From assembly GCA_027494055.1 (NCBI GenBank), contig JAOSJO010000023.1:310001-374000 (forward strand): 64,000 nucleotides of DNA, written 5' to 3'. Shown here one piece after another: positions 46,213 through 55,732 of the stretch; positions within the stretch are counted from its first letter, which is position 1, and every line of letters starts with the position of its first letter. The translations under genes were made by a program, and so were the position numbers. Under the pieces are notes generated by a model. The model worked only from the letters and a program-made list of their open reading frames with translations. It ran no database searches and was not told the origin of the DNA. This stretch comes from Anaerolineae bacterium. Its GTDB lineage: Bacteria; Chloroflexota; Anaerolineae; Aggregatilineales; JAFGMM01.

Positions 46213-46270
46213 AGTGACGCCCAGCAGCTTTGCCTGCTTGACGCAGTAACAAACAGCGCCGGGCGTCACT
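46213..46270 (-). promoter_or_regulatory. Stem-loop between binding-protein and SIS genes (operon 3)
   Basis: AGTGACGCCC (46213-46222) pairs perfectly with GGGCGTCACT (46261-46270), loop 38 bases. There is no T run. Same position relative to the binding-protein gene as the stems of operons 1 and 2. Confidence 0.6.
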
Positions 46271-46326
46271 GACTCGAAGCGATCCGCTAACGTTTTATCG
46301 GCGACAACCAGCCGCGCGCATCCCGT

Positions 46327-47737
46327 TTACGCTTCGTGCGTGTACTTCGGGATGTCGGGGTTGTCCCTCGTCTCGTCTGCCGCGAGCTGCACGGTCTCGC
46401 AGAACTGCTCCGGCGTGATGCGCTTGGTGAGGAGTTCACCCATCGCGTCGCGCGTCGCGTTCGTCAGGTCGGTGTACCAGTCCTTGTAGAAGTAGTTGAA
46501 CAGGTCTTCGCCGGCGGTTTCGGCAGCGGTGATGGCGGACGTGAGCGCGCTGCTCAGTTCGACGCCTTCGGTGCCGCCATAGACGGGCATGATGGCGCTG
46601 ATGTTCTGCGCGAAGAACTTGGCGCTCTCCTTCGACAGCAGGCAGCGCATGAACTCCATGCCGCCCACGACGTTCGCCGCCTGCACGGGCACGATGTAAG
46701 GTTCGCCCGGCCAGGCCAGAATGCCGTCATAGGTGTCCTCATCCGGCCCCGGCACGGGCTTGATGACCATATCGAAGCCTTCCGACGTCAGGTCGCGCAT
46801 CTCGTTTTCCAGCCAGGTGCCGCAGGGGATGAACACGGCGTTGCCCAGGAGCCACTCCGCCTGCCCTTCGGTGTGCGTCAGGCCTTCGGTGCCCGGCAGG
46901 ATGTAGTCGTTCTCGGCCAACTGGTAGATCATCGTGACCGCCTCAAGCACCTCGTCCGCGAGCCAGGCGTCATCTTCCAGGTTGTCGAGCTTGATGAGCG
47001 TCTCCATGCCGCCGACCTTGTAGACCAGGGGCATGAGCACGCCGAAGACCATGTACTGCGGGTAGCGGCCCTGATAGGTCCAGGGGCTGGTACCGTCGCT
47101 CTTGATCGTCTCGCAGAGGTCCAGCATCCCGGCCCACGTCTTGGGGGTACTCCCAGCCTTTCTCCTCAAACAGAGACTGGCTGTGCCAGACGCCCGACAC
47201 CGTGAAGGCGATGTTGATGACGAGCTGCTGGCCGTCATAGACGCCGGTCGCCTGCGAGCCGGCGAACAGGGTCTCGGCGAAAGTCATGCCGGGGCTGTCC
47301 AGCGCGGGGGCTTCCATCAGCGGCGCGAGGTCGGCCAGCAGGTTGTCGGCGACCAGCGCGTCGAGGGGGATATTGCCGGCGCCACTGTTGTCGATGACGT
47401 CCGGTGGGTTGCCGGCGATGAAGCGCGGGCGCAGTACTTCGTCAACCCGCTGGATGCCTTCAACCGTCATCTCGTTTTCAGGGTGCAGCGCGCGGAAGAT
47501 GTCGGCGGCGAAGTCGATGTAGGACCGACCAAACCCGCCCTCAAAGAACACGCCCTCGACCGCCGCGCCCGGCTCCAACCCCAGGGGGTTTACGGCTTCG
47601 GGCGCGACCTCAAACGGGAGTCCCTCCTGGGCAAGAGCGTTTGCCAGCGGAGAGAAGATATGGCTTCCCAAGACAGCGCCGCCGGCGACGGCGGATGTCT
47701 TCAGGAACTGCCTGCGGGAAAGACGCTTCACAGACAT
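46327..47737 (-). CDS. Extracellular sugar-binding protein with Tat signal (operon 3), one frameshift
   Basis: About 469 residues. The N-terminus MSVKRLSRRQFLKTSAVAGG carries a twin-arginine motif (SRRQFLK), so it is probably exported folded, unlike the binding proteins of operons 1 and 2. The mature part has NAGNIPL-like DVIDNSGAGNIPLDALVADN, PWTYQGRYPQYMVFGVLMPL and WLLGNAVFIPCGTWLENEMR. One extra C in a run near 47148 separates EKGWEYP from KTWAGMLDLCETIKSDG. GAGGAGG lies five bases before ATG. It supplies the MalF/MalG pair downstream of the SIS and kinase genes; an amino sugar is plausible. Confidence 0.88.
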
Positions 47738-47822
47738 TTCGACCTCCTCGTGGGGCTAAATGAACGAACGCCTCAAAGGGCAGAAGATGTTGCGGCTCAA
47801 TGGAGCAAGCGCGGATAGCAAC

Positions 47823-47851
47823 AGTTTATTAAGTAATGTCCTGGAAGTCAA
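47823..47851 (-). promoter_or_regulatory. Promoter of sugar operon 3
   Basis: On the minus strand TTGACT (47851-47846), 17-bp spacer, TAAACT (47828-47823), about 85 bp before the binding-protein start. No clear operator was seen. Confidence 0.65.
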
Positions 47852-47923
47852 ATCGAAGAGCGCGCTCAGCCTGTGCCGCGTCGGTTCCACGACAAATTCA
47901 GGTATTTTAGATGTAAATAGTGG

Positions 47924-47929
47924 TATAAT
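47924..47929 (+). promoter_or_regulatory. Extended -10 before the ScyD-like gene
   Basis: TGGTATAAT: TATAAT at 47924-47929 with TG one base upstream, in an AT-rich island (47895-47930). The -35 is poor. It diverges from the operon 3 promoter 80 bp away. The leader to the start codon is about 130 bp. Confidence 0.5.
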
Positions 47930-48068
47930 CGCCCGCGCAGCGAGTGGGACGTCCTCACGGCGGCGGCGATCCGCCGGTCACATCGTAAATCGCGCGCTTC
48001 ACTCCCTGTTGTGTCTACCTGTTCTACCTGTATCTACCTTCTTCCACCTGAAAAGGAGTCCTCTCCCA

Positions 48069-49209
48069 ATGCGTTCTGTAAGCTTTATGCTGGCGATCTT
48101 CATCGTCTTCAGCATCGGCGGCGTGGCGGCAGCGCAGCCGCCCGCCCCGGAGATCGAAGGAGCGACCATCGTCGCCACCGGCTTCAACGGCCCGCAGGGC
48201 ATTCCTGGTTGACCCTGACGGCAACCTCTGGGTCATCGACAGCGGCCTGGGCGGCGAGGAGGCGACGGAGTTCGTCTCGACCCAAACCGGCGAACCGTTC
48301 CCGACGGCCTGGGGACCGACGGCGCGGATCGTGATGGTCGCGCCTGACGGCGCGCAAACCGAGGTCGCGGCGCTGCCCTCCATCTTGTCCGCCGAAACCG
48401 AAACGACCGGCGGCGCGCGATTGGCCCTCCTGGATGGCGCGCTCTACGCCACCACCGGCGGCTGGGTCGGCGGTGTGGAGGTCGAGCCGCCCGCCCTGAT
48501 GGGCGCGGTCGTCCGCGTCGAGGATGGTAACGTCACCGAGGTCGCCAATACCTGGGCGTTCGAGGACGCCAACAACCCGGATGGCCTCATCCTTGAGTCA
48601 CATCCCTACGGCATCACGGCTGGCCCCGATGGGTGGCTGTGGGTCGCCGATGCCGGCGGCAATACCCTGCTGCGCATCGACCCGGAGGCCGGCGTGATTG
48701 AAGTTGTGGCGACCTTCGGGGCGCTGCCGGGCGCTTTCCCCAACCCGAACCGCAACGGCGCGGTCGAAGCCGACCCCGTGCCAACAGCGGTCGCCTTTGA
48801 CGACGCGGGCAACGCCTACGTCTCGTTTCTCAGCGGCGCGCCGTTCATCCCCGGCTCCGCCAAGGTGGTGATGGTCACTCCAGAAGGTGAAGTCAGTGAC
48901 TACGCAGTCGGCCTGACCATGCTCACCGACCTCCAGCGCGGCCCTGACGGCGAGCTGTACGCGGTGCAGTTCGGCATGTTCACCCAAGAAGGCCCCGTCC
49001 CCAACGCGGGCGCAATCGTGCGCGTCAGGGAAGGCGATGCGTCCGAAGTCGTGGTGGGCGGCCTGCCGTTCCCGACTGCAATCGCGTTCGACGACGCCGG
49101 GAATGCGTTCGTGACCGTCAATGGCGTGGGCACGCCGGGTTCGGGCGCGGTGGCGCGCTTCGACGCGCTGACGCAGATGGCCGGCGAACCGATCATGATA
49201 GGCGAGTGA
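48069..49209 (+). CDS. Secreted ScyD/ScyE-like beta-propeller protein, one frameshift
   Basis: About 379 residues. Signal peptide MRSVSFMLAIFIVFSIGGVA, cut near AAAQP. The mature protein has NHL/SMP-30-like blades: GPQGILVDPDGNLWVIDSGL, ITAGPDGWLWVADAGGNTLL, TAVAFDDAGNAYVSFLSGAP, DLQRGPDGELYAVQFGMFTQ and TAIAFDDAGNAFVTVNG. One extra base near 48206 splits PQGI from LVDPDGN. ScyD-like proteins are secreted propellers of unknown function, first named from scytonemin clusters, but most family members lie outside them. AAGGAG precedes the start by about ten bases. A strong hairpin follows the stop. Confidence 0.85.
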
Positions 49210-49218
49210 CCGCCCTCT

Positions 49219-49253
49219 GGGGGCTTCCAGGGTGTAGCGCTCTGGAAGCCCCC
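49219..49253 (+). terminator. Perfect 12-bp stem-loop after the ScyD-like gene
   Basis: GGGGGCTTCCAG (49219-49230) and CTGGAAGCCCCC (49242-49253), loop 11 bases. No T run follows, so it is either Rho-assisted or an mRNA stabiliser between two co-directional genes. Confidence 0.6.
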
Positions 49254-49276
49254 TGATACGGTCATTGGAGAGGCAG

Positions 49277-50290
49277 ATGAACGCAACCGTCTTTATCTCA
49301 ACCACAGGCAATGGTCTGGCGCGCGCCGAACGCAGCGCAGACGGTGGCTGGTTGGTTGAGTCTATACTCGAAAGTCAGAAGGTATCCAGCCTGGCCGCGG
49401 ATCCCCACAATCCGGGCGTCGTCTACGCCGGCACGCAGGGCAACGGTCTGCTGCGCTCGGATGACAGCGGCAAGACCTGGCGGCCAGCCGGGATGAGCGG
49501 GTACATCGTGAAGTCCATCGCTGTGAGTCCGGCTGAGCCAGACCTGATCTATGCGGGAACGAAACCGCCTCTCATCTTCGTTTCGCGGGATGGCGGGAAG
49601 AACTGGACAGAACTGGAGTCGTTCCGGCAGATGCGGCGCTGGTGGTGGCTACAACCGGCGGAACTCCCGCCGATCACCTATATCCAGTCTATAGCCCTCT
49701 CGCCAACGAACCCTCAAGTGATCGTGGCCGGTCTTGAAGCGTGTGGCGTCTTCCGCAGTCTAGACAGCGGGAGAACCTGGACGGGCCACATGAAGGGTTC
49801 GGTGCGCGATTGTCACACCATGACGTTCCACGCCATGAACGGTGACTGGGTGTACGAGGCCGGCGGCACGGGCGCAGGCGTCTCTTTCAGCCGCGATGCG
49901 GGCGCGACGTGGACGCAGCCAGGGACCGGGCTTGATCGGCGCTATGGCTGGACGTGCGCGGCTGACCCCGCGCGGCCAGAGGTGTGGTATGCCTCGCTGT
50001 CACCGCTGGGCAGGTTTCCCAACATGGCGCCGCTGGCGCACGTGGACGGAGAGGCCAACGCCCATATCTTTCGCCGGACAGGGGATGCGCCCTGGGAAAA
50101 GCTCGGCGGTGGATTGCCGCAACCACTGAACTACATGGCCTACGCCCTGCTCACCGACCCTACCGCGCCGGGGCACCTCTACGCCGGATTGAGCAACGGC
50201 GATGTGTGGCATACCGCTGACTATGGCGACACCTGGCAGCAGCTCCCATTCAATTTGGGCGGAATCCACCGTTCCCTCATCATGCTTTGA
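49277..50290 (+). CDS. BNR/sialidase-like beta-propeller protein 2
   Basis: 337 residues, intact, no signal peptide. Asp-box-like repeats: LLRSDDSGKTWRPAG, FVSRDGGKNWTELES, VFRSLDSGRTWTGHM, SFSRDAGATWTQPG and WHTADYGDTWQQLP. It opens MNATVFISTTGNGLARAERS. It is related in design to the BNR protein at 12967 but is not followed by a MoaD/ThiS gene. GGAGAGGCAG precedes ATG. The function is unknown; the intracellular location argues against a secreted sialidase. Confidence 0.83.
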   Translation: MNATVFISTTGNGLARAERSADGGWLVESILESQKVSSLAADPHNPGVVYAGTQGNGLLRSDDSGKTWRPAGMSGYIVKSIAVSPAEPDLIYAGTKPPLIFVSRDGGKNWTELESFRQMRRWWWLQPAELPPITYIQSIALSPTNPQVIVAGLEACGVFRSLDSGRTWTGHMKGSVRDCHTMTFHAMNGDWVYEAGGTGAGVSFSRDAGATWTQPGTGLDRRYGWTCAADPARPEVWYASLSPLGRFPNMAPLAHVDGEANAHIFRRTGDAPWEKLGGGLPQPLNYMAYALLTDPTAPGHLYAGLSNGDVWHTADYGDTWQQLPFNLGGIHRSLIML

Positions 50291-50372
50291 CACGAGCAGC
50301 ATCAATGAGGGCGATGACGCAAAGTCGTTAGCGGGTGGCGAAAGGGAGGCTGAGCAAAGGCTATATGCGCTC

Positions 50373-50706
50373 CTAGAGAAAGTCCTCGCGCAGCGGCGTG
50401 AACATGTCCACCAGCCTGACCGATTCGGTCAGCGGTTGGATGCAGTGCGGCGCGTCCGGCGGCACCGTGATGAGGTCGCCCGGCCCCAACGTGACCGGCG
50501 CGCCGTCGATGAAGAAGCGCACCGGCGCCGGCGGCGACATAGGTGATCTGCTCGTGCGGGTGCGCGTGGGGCGGGTCGGGTTCGTCGGGCGGCGCGCCCT
50601 CGATCTCAAGCACGACCGCCATGAGGTGGTCGGTGTGGATCAGGTAACGCTGGCGGCCTTCCCCGACCTCGGTGAGCCTGACGTCCTCTCGCCTGACGAT
50701 TGCCAT
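50373..50706 (-). CDS. Cupin-domain protein, one frameshift
   Basis: About 110 residues. A single cupin barrel: motif 1 PPHAHPHEQITYV supplies two His and a Glu for a metal, and motif 2 LITVPPDAPHCIQPL supplies the third His. An extra base near 50527 splits ITYVAAG from VRFFIDGAPVTLGPGDLI. GGGAGGAACATC precedes ATG. It is 20 bp after the KduD-like gene and probably co-transcribed. Small cupins next to kduD are frequent in uronate or pectin-degradation loci, where some isomerise 4-deoxy-5-ketouronate; this one is too short to call KduI. Confidence 0.82.
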
Positions 50707-50726
50707 GATGTTCCTCCCGTTGTTCG

Positions 50727-51500
50727 TTACCGCGCAAGCCACCCGCCATCGACGGGCACAATCGCGCCGTGCATGTAATCTGATGCATCCGAGGCCAGGA
50801 AGACGGCGATTCCCTTCAGGTCGTCCGGCGTGCCCCACCGCTGCGCGGGGATGCGCTCCAGGATCGACCGGTAGCGCGCGGGGTCGTTGCGGAGGGCGAT
50901 GGTGTTGTCCGTCGCCATGTAGCCCGGCGCGATGGCATTCACGTTGATGCCAAGCGCCGCCCACTCGTTGGCGAGCGCGCGCGTCAGGCCGGCGACCGCG
51001 CTCTTCGACGCGGTATACGACGGCACCAGGATGCCGCCCTGAAACGAGAGCATCGACGCTATGTTGATGATCTTGCCCTTGCCCTGGGCCTTCATGACCT
51101 CCCCAGCCGCCTGGGAGAGGAAGAAGAGCGCCTTCAGGTTGACCTGCATGACCGCGTCCCAGTCCGCTTCGCTGAACTCCAGCGCGGGCGCGCGGCGGAT
51201 CTCGCCCGCGTTGTTCACCAGGATGTCCAGCCGGCCCATCTCGCGCGCCACATGCGCGACGGCGGCGCGCAAATCCTGCGCTGAGGCCGTGAGCAAATCC
51301 ACCGCGAGCGGGAGAAAGCGCCGGCCCTGCGCCTCGACCTGGGCGCAGGTCTCGCTGCCGTCTCGGGTCCGGAAAAGCCCGACAATGTCCGCGCCGGCCT
51401 CCGCCAGGGCGACGGCCATCGCCTGGCCCAACCCGCGACTCGCGCCTGTCACCAGCGCGACGCGCCCCTCAAGGCGAAAGGTGTTCAGCACGCTATGCAC
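50727..51500 (-). CDS. kduD: SDR oxidoreductase, 2-deoxy-D-gluconate 3-dehydrogenase (KduD)-like
   Basis: About 257 residues, intact. Classical short-chain dehydrogenase: ALVTGASRGLGQAMAVALAE (NAD(P) site), DILVNNAGEIRRAPALEFSE, KIINIASMLSFQGG (Ser), VPSYTASKSAVAGLTRAL (Tyr and Lys of YxxxK) and INVNAIAPGYMATDNT. The LNTFRLEGRVALVTGASRGL opening and the IRRAPALEFSE segment are those of KduD, which reduces 2-dehydro-3-deoxy-D-gluconate precursors in pectin/alginate breakdown. Start GTG at 51500 or 51491. The neighbouring cupin and GH116 support a plant-polymer role. Confidence 0.85.
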   Translation of the reverse strand: MHSVLNTFRLEGRVALVTGASRGLGQAMAVALAEAGADIVGLFRTRDGSETCAQVEAQGRRFLPLAVDLLTASAQDLRAAVAHVAREMGRLDILVNNAGEIRRAPALEFSEADWDAVMQVNLKALFFLSQAAGEVMKAQGKGKIINIASMLSFQGGILVPSYTASKSAVAGLTRALANEWAALGINVNAIAPGYMATDNTIALRNDPARYRSILERIPAQRWGTPDDLKGIAVFLASDASDYMHGAIVPVDGGWLAR

Positions 51501-51600
51501 TGTCCTATCGGCTACGTAAATCGGCTACAAGGGGTGAGAGCAACCCGCCGGGTCGCGCCGGCGGCCAATCGCAGCATAATACTGCAAGCCGCAAAAGGCA

Positions 51601-51665
51601 AAAAAGAGCGCCAGGGATGCGCCCAGCCCTTTCGTGACTTCGCGTTTTTCGTGCTTTCGTGTTAC
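51601..51665. repeat. Dispersed CACGAAAAGCGCGAAAAATG-type repeat, copy 3
   Basis: AAAAAGAGCGCCAGGGATGC, then CCAGCCCTTTCGTGACTTCG and TTTTTCGTGCTTTCGTGTTA. The second half is nearly identical to the copy at 21094; the first half is more diverged. Confidence 0.65.
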
Positions 51666-51754
51666 GAATCCCGGTGCGCCCGTTCCACCCCCGGAACCTG
51701 CCACGCGTGTGCCACGCCGTGTGCCACGCCGTGGGCGAAATGGAGTGTCGAAGC

Positions 51755-53020
51755 ATGGCCCTCATCGCACAGGCGACCGCGCCGCCCGGCGCAACGCTGC
51801 CGACCGACGCCATCCACCAGACGCTGGCCGGCGCGCTGGAAAGGCGGTTCACCAACGCCAGAGTCCTCGCCCTGCTTCCCGACCGCACGCGCACGGCGCC
51901 GATTCCGCTGCTCTTCCGCATGGTGGTCGCGCTGCTGCACGACGCGCGGCAGCTCGACTTCATGGTGGCGCTGGGCACGCACCCCCCGCTGAGCGAGGAG
52001 GCGCTGCGCGCGCTGGTCGGCATCAGCAAGGCGGAACGCGAAACGACGTTCCGGCGCGTCGGGCTGCTCAACCACACCTGGAACGATCCCAGGGCGCTGG
52101 CCCGCATCGGAGTCCTGGAGAAGGTGCAGATTCAGGAGATTGCCGGCGCGGTCTGGCACCCGTCGCTGGGGGGAGACACGCCCATCGAAATCAACCGGCT
52201 GGCGTGCGCCTACGATCACATTCTCATCATCGGGCCGACCTTCCCCCACGAGGTGGTAGGGTTCAGCGGCGGCGCGAAATACCTCTTTCCGGGCATCGCC
52301 GGCGCGGACATCATCAACACCACACACTGGCTCGGCGCGCTGGCGACCGTGCTGAACGTCATCGGCGTCAAACACACGCCGGTACGCGCGCTGATCCACG
52401 CCGCCGCCGCGCATGCGCCGACGCCGCTCACGCTGGTCAGCCTGGTGGTGGAGGGTGCGGGGCTGGCGGGCGTGTTCGTGGGCGACCACATCACCGCGTG
52501 GGAGGCCGCCGCCGACCTGTCGCGCGCGCACCACATCAGGTGGGTGGACCGGCCCTTCCAGCGCGTCCTTTCGCAAGCGCCGGCGATGTACGACGAGCTG
52601 TGGACCGCGGCCAAAGCGATGTACAAGCTCGAGCCGGCGGTCGCCGACGGCGGCGAGCTGATCGTGTACGCGCCCCACCTGGAGACCGTGAGCCTCGCAC
52701 ACGGGAAGTACATCAGCGAGATCGGCTACCACGTGCGCGATTACTACCTGGCGCATTGGGACCGGTTCAAACACGTGCCGCTCGGCGTGCTTGCGCATGG
52801 CACGCACCTGCGCGGCAGCGGCGTGTATGAGAACGGCGTCGAAAAGGCGCGCATCAACGTCGCGCTGGCGTCGCGGATCCCCCGCGAAACCTGCGAACGC
52901 CTCGCGCTCGGCTACGCGGACCCGGCGGAGGTCCGCCCCGACGCCTGGAAAGGCCGCGAAGACGAGGGCATCCTCTTCGCGCCGAAGGCCGGCGAGGTCC
53001 TGTACCGGGTGCGCGGGTGA
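51755..53020 (+). CDS. LarA-family nickel-pincer racemase/epimerase
   Basis: 421 residues, intact. The four residues that hold the nickel-pincer nucleotide in Lactiplantibacillus LarA (His108, His174, Lys184, His200) have matches with the right spacing: His107 in LLNHTWND, His165 and Lys175 in FPHEVVGFSGGAKYLFPGIA, and His191 in INTTHWLG. The family racemises or epimerises 2-hydroxy acids such as lactate, malate or aldonates. Beside a KduD-like dehydrogenase, an aldonate or uronate-derived substrate is attractive. The cofactor genes larB, larC and larE are not in the window. ATG at 51755 has GGAG upstream; an in-frame ATG at 51740 is possible. Confidence 0.88.
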   Translation: MALIAQATAPPGATLPTDAIHQTLAGALERRFTNARVLALLPDRTRTAPIPLLFRMVVALLHDARQLDFMVALGTHPPLSEEALRALVGISKAERETTFRRVGLLNHTWNDPRALARIGVLEKVQIQEIAGAVWHPSLGGDTPIEINRLACAYDHILIIGPTFPHEVVGFSGGAKYLFPGIAGADIINTTHWLGALATVLNVIGVKHTPVRALIHAAAAHAPTPLTLVSLVVEGAGLAGVFVGDHITAWEAAADLSRAHHIRWVDRPFQRVLSQAPAMYDELWTAAKAMYKLEPAVADGGELIVYAPHLETVSLAHGKYISEIGYHVRDYYLAHWDRFKHVPLGVLAHGTHLRGSGVYENGVEKARINVALASRIPRETCERLALGYADPAEVRPDAWKGREDEGILFAPKAGEVLYRVRG

Positions 53021-53074
53021 GGTCGCGCCGGCCACCCGCGCACCCGACAGGCGCATCAGGGGCTGACCGCGCCC

Positions 53075-55531
53075 CTACTTCGGCGCGACCGTCTGACCGT
53101 GCGCGGTGACGGTGACGCCGTCCAGGTCGCCGCCAAGCACCTCAATCGACGGCTTCCACGCGCCGCTGTCAGGGTCGCGCTCCTGCGTGTAGACGCCCCA
53201 CGCGCGCCCGTTGGACCAGAACGCGCTGAACCGGTTCCGGGTCAGGCGAGGCCTCGGCCACCGGCGCGAAGTTCAGCACACCGCGGCCCAGGTCGCCCTG
53301 CGCCCCGCTGAGCGCGAGCAGCACCGCCCAACTCGACATGCTGCGCGCGTAGTGGTGGCCGCACTCGACCTCGTCCCAGGGGTTCCGCCGGACGCCGTCG
53401 TGGCGGTCGCGCACCGCCTGCACCAGCGTCACCCCCTCGTCGAGCCAGCCCTCGTAGATGAGGTGCGCCGCCACCTGGTATTCTACGCCGGTCCACACCT
53501 CGTCTGAGTAGACGAACGGGAAGCGCGGACGCCCGCCGTCCGGCCAGGTGCACAGGACCAGCCCCGCCTCGTCGTTGAGCGCGTAGGTGCGCTGGCAGTT
53601 CACGTGGTTGCGGAAGCTCTCCATGAAGTTGTGGTCGAAGATCGACTTCACGGCGGCGCGCACGTGATCCGCCGGCAGCAGGTCGCCCAGGCCCAGCACG
53701 TGCGCATGCAACTGGCCTAACAACTGGTCGGAGAGGCAGCCCACGCCGTGTTGGTACTTGTACGCATCAACATCGTCGATCCGTTGGATGAAGTACTTCC
53801 CGTTCCACGTCAGTTCATCGAGCCGCGTGCGCCCGCTCTCAAAGAGGGCGCGGCTGCGCTGTGCGAGTTCAGGCTCGCCCATCACGCGCGCCATCTCTTC
53901 GACCGCACGCAGCGCCGCAAGGTAATGCACGCTGCTGAGGGGATTCGGCCCGTAGAACTGGATATCGTAGGTGTTGTGTTGCTTTCCGTCGAGCACGCCG
54001 TCGCCGTCGGCGTCCCAATGCGCCGCCGCGAAGGCAATCCCGCGCTTGATGCCGGGCCACACCTCGGCGAGATACGCCCTGTCGCCGCTGAGCTGCCACT
54101 CCCGGTAGGCGCGCAGGATTGACCCCATCTGGCCGTCAATGGCGGCCTCCGACTCCCGCACCCCCCAGGCCAGCTCGCCATGGAACGTCTTGTACGAGCG
54201 GAAGTGCATGAAGCCATCCGCCTCGGTCTCGACGCCGAACTCGATCCGGCGCATCTCGCGCTCCAGGGAGGGAAAGAGGAAGGCGATCGTCTGCGCGTAG
54301 CTCCACACGTGGGTGCAGGAGCCGGGGCAGCACCCCGCATCGTCGAAGCACCCCTCCCACCCGTAGAACCGGCCATCTTCCAGCCAGAAGCACGTGTTGC
54401 TGCGCATGGGCACGATGTTGGCCGAGACCGCGTCGAGGACGGCCGGCGGCAGGGTGCTGCCGAACAGCGCCGCATGGAACTTGCGCGTGTCCGCCTCCAG
54501 GCGCGGCATCTCGTCGTGCACGTACCGCGCCACCTCCCAGGCGTCGCCGAAGCGCGTCGCGTAGTGGTTGCGGGCGACGCCGACCTCCTTCTCGTCGATG
54601 CCCAGCGGCTTGAGCAGGCTCCGATCCCAGGTGTTGAGCCGGTTGGGGAAGAACCACGTGAGGATGAAGCGATACGCCTTGCGCTCGCCGGGGTTGAGCG
54701 TGTCGGTCACGCCGAGCGACCCCGTGTCGGGCCGGTCGCCAGGTTCGTCGTAGCCCAGGTCGTCGAGCAGGCCGTCCGCGGCCAGGTCGTCCCAGAACTC
54801 CTGGAGGAAATCCCACCAGCCGCCCCGGTACCACGCCGGCTTCACCGTCACGCTGGGGTGGTCGGTGACGAGGCTCATGTTGCCGAAGTTCAGGGCGCCG
54901 GGGTCGGTCTGATCGCTGAACATGTACAGCCCGCGCAACGCACCCTCGTCGCGGAAGGTGTTTACGGTCCGGCCGGTGGCGCCAGGCAGGACATTGCTGT
55001 ATGCATCGAACTGCACATTGCTGACCGGGTTCGTCAGCGAGCCGACGAGGGTGAGCGTGACAGGCTGCGCCGCCGTGTTGGCGACCGTGTACGTCAGGAT
55101 CGCGCAGGGGATGCCGGAATCCTCCGGGTTCAGGGGGATCAGGGGCGTGTAGGCCTCAAGCTGGACCTGCACCGGCAGGTCGGCGGAGTCGAACTCAATC
55201 GTGGCGAACGGGTACTCGCCGTAGAACGTCGTCCCCGCCATGCGCGGCAGCCCGGCGTTCGTCACCGGGTGGTACCCGTGCGACAGCGCATGGGGGGCTG
55301 GATCGGCCCTTCGAGCACGCGCGTCACCGGCTCCTGCCCGGCGACCTGAGTGCGGATCGCGAAGAACGTGTTCGGGAGCATGTTGCCCTTTGCGGGGCGG
55401 TTGAAAATCTCCCAGTCGCGGAGGTCGCCGCGCGCGCCAAGCGAGACGTTGCCGGTGCCAATGCCGCCAAGCGGAAAGGCAACAGCGGCGGCGGTGTGGT
55501 CGAAGGTGCGGATTCCCCTGGTCGGTTCCAT
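53075..55531 (-). CDS. GH116-family glycoside hydrolase, two compensating frameshifts
   Basis: About 818 residues, similar in size to the bile-acid-type beta-glucosidase/beta-xylosidase family GH116. The N-terminal beta domain starts [32 protein letters not shown], with NTFFAIRT. The (alpha/alpha)6 barrel has [20 protein letters not shown]-type [40 protein letters not shown] and [20 protein letters not shown]. One base is lost near 55285 and one gained near 53245; the true end reads [20 protein letters not shown]. No signal peptide, so it acts on imported glycosides. AAGGAG precedes ATG; the LacI gene diverges from it. Confidence 0.88.
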
Positions 55532-55671
55532 GGACAAGACACTCCTTATTGGTGAGCTGCAGATCCTGACGGGACGGTTGGCTTTCAGCCCGCCGATGAG
55601 GGCGACATCAATATACAACCGTCAGGCGCGGAAGCACAACAGGTTGGCCGCCGGCGCGGGGATTCTCGCCC

Positions 55672-55700
55672 ATGACAAGCCGCAAATATGAGGGTATCAT
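55672..55700 (+). promoter_or_regulatory. Promoter of the lacI-type gene
   Basis: ATGACA (55672-55677), 17-bp spacer, TATCAT (55695-55700), 32 bp before the translation start. Confidence 0.55.
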
Positions 55701-55732
55701 TAGAGAGCGAACACCCGTAAAGGAGATCGACC

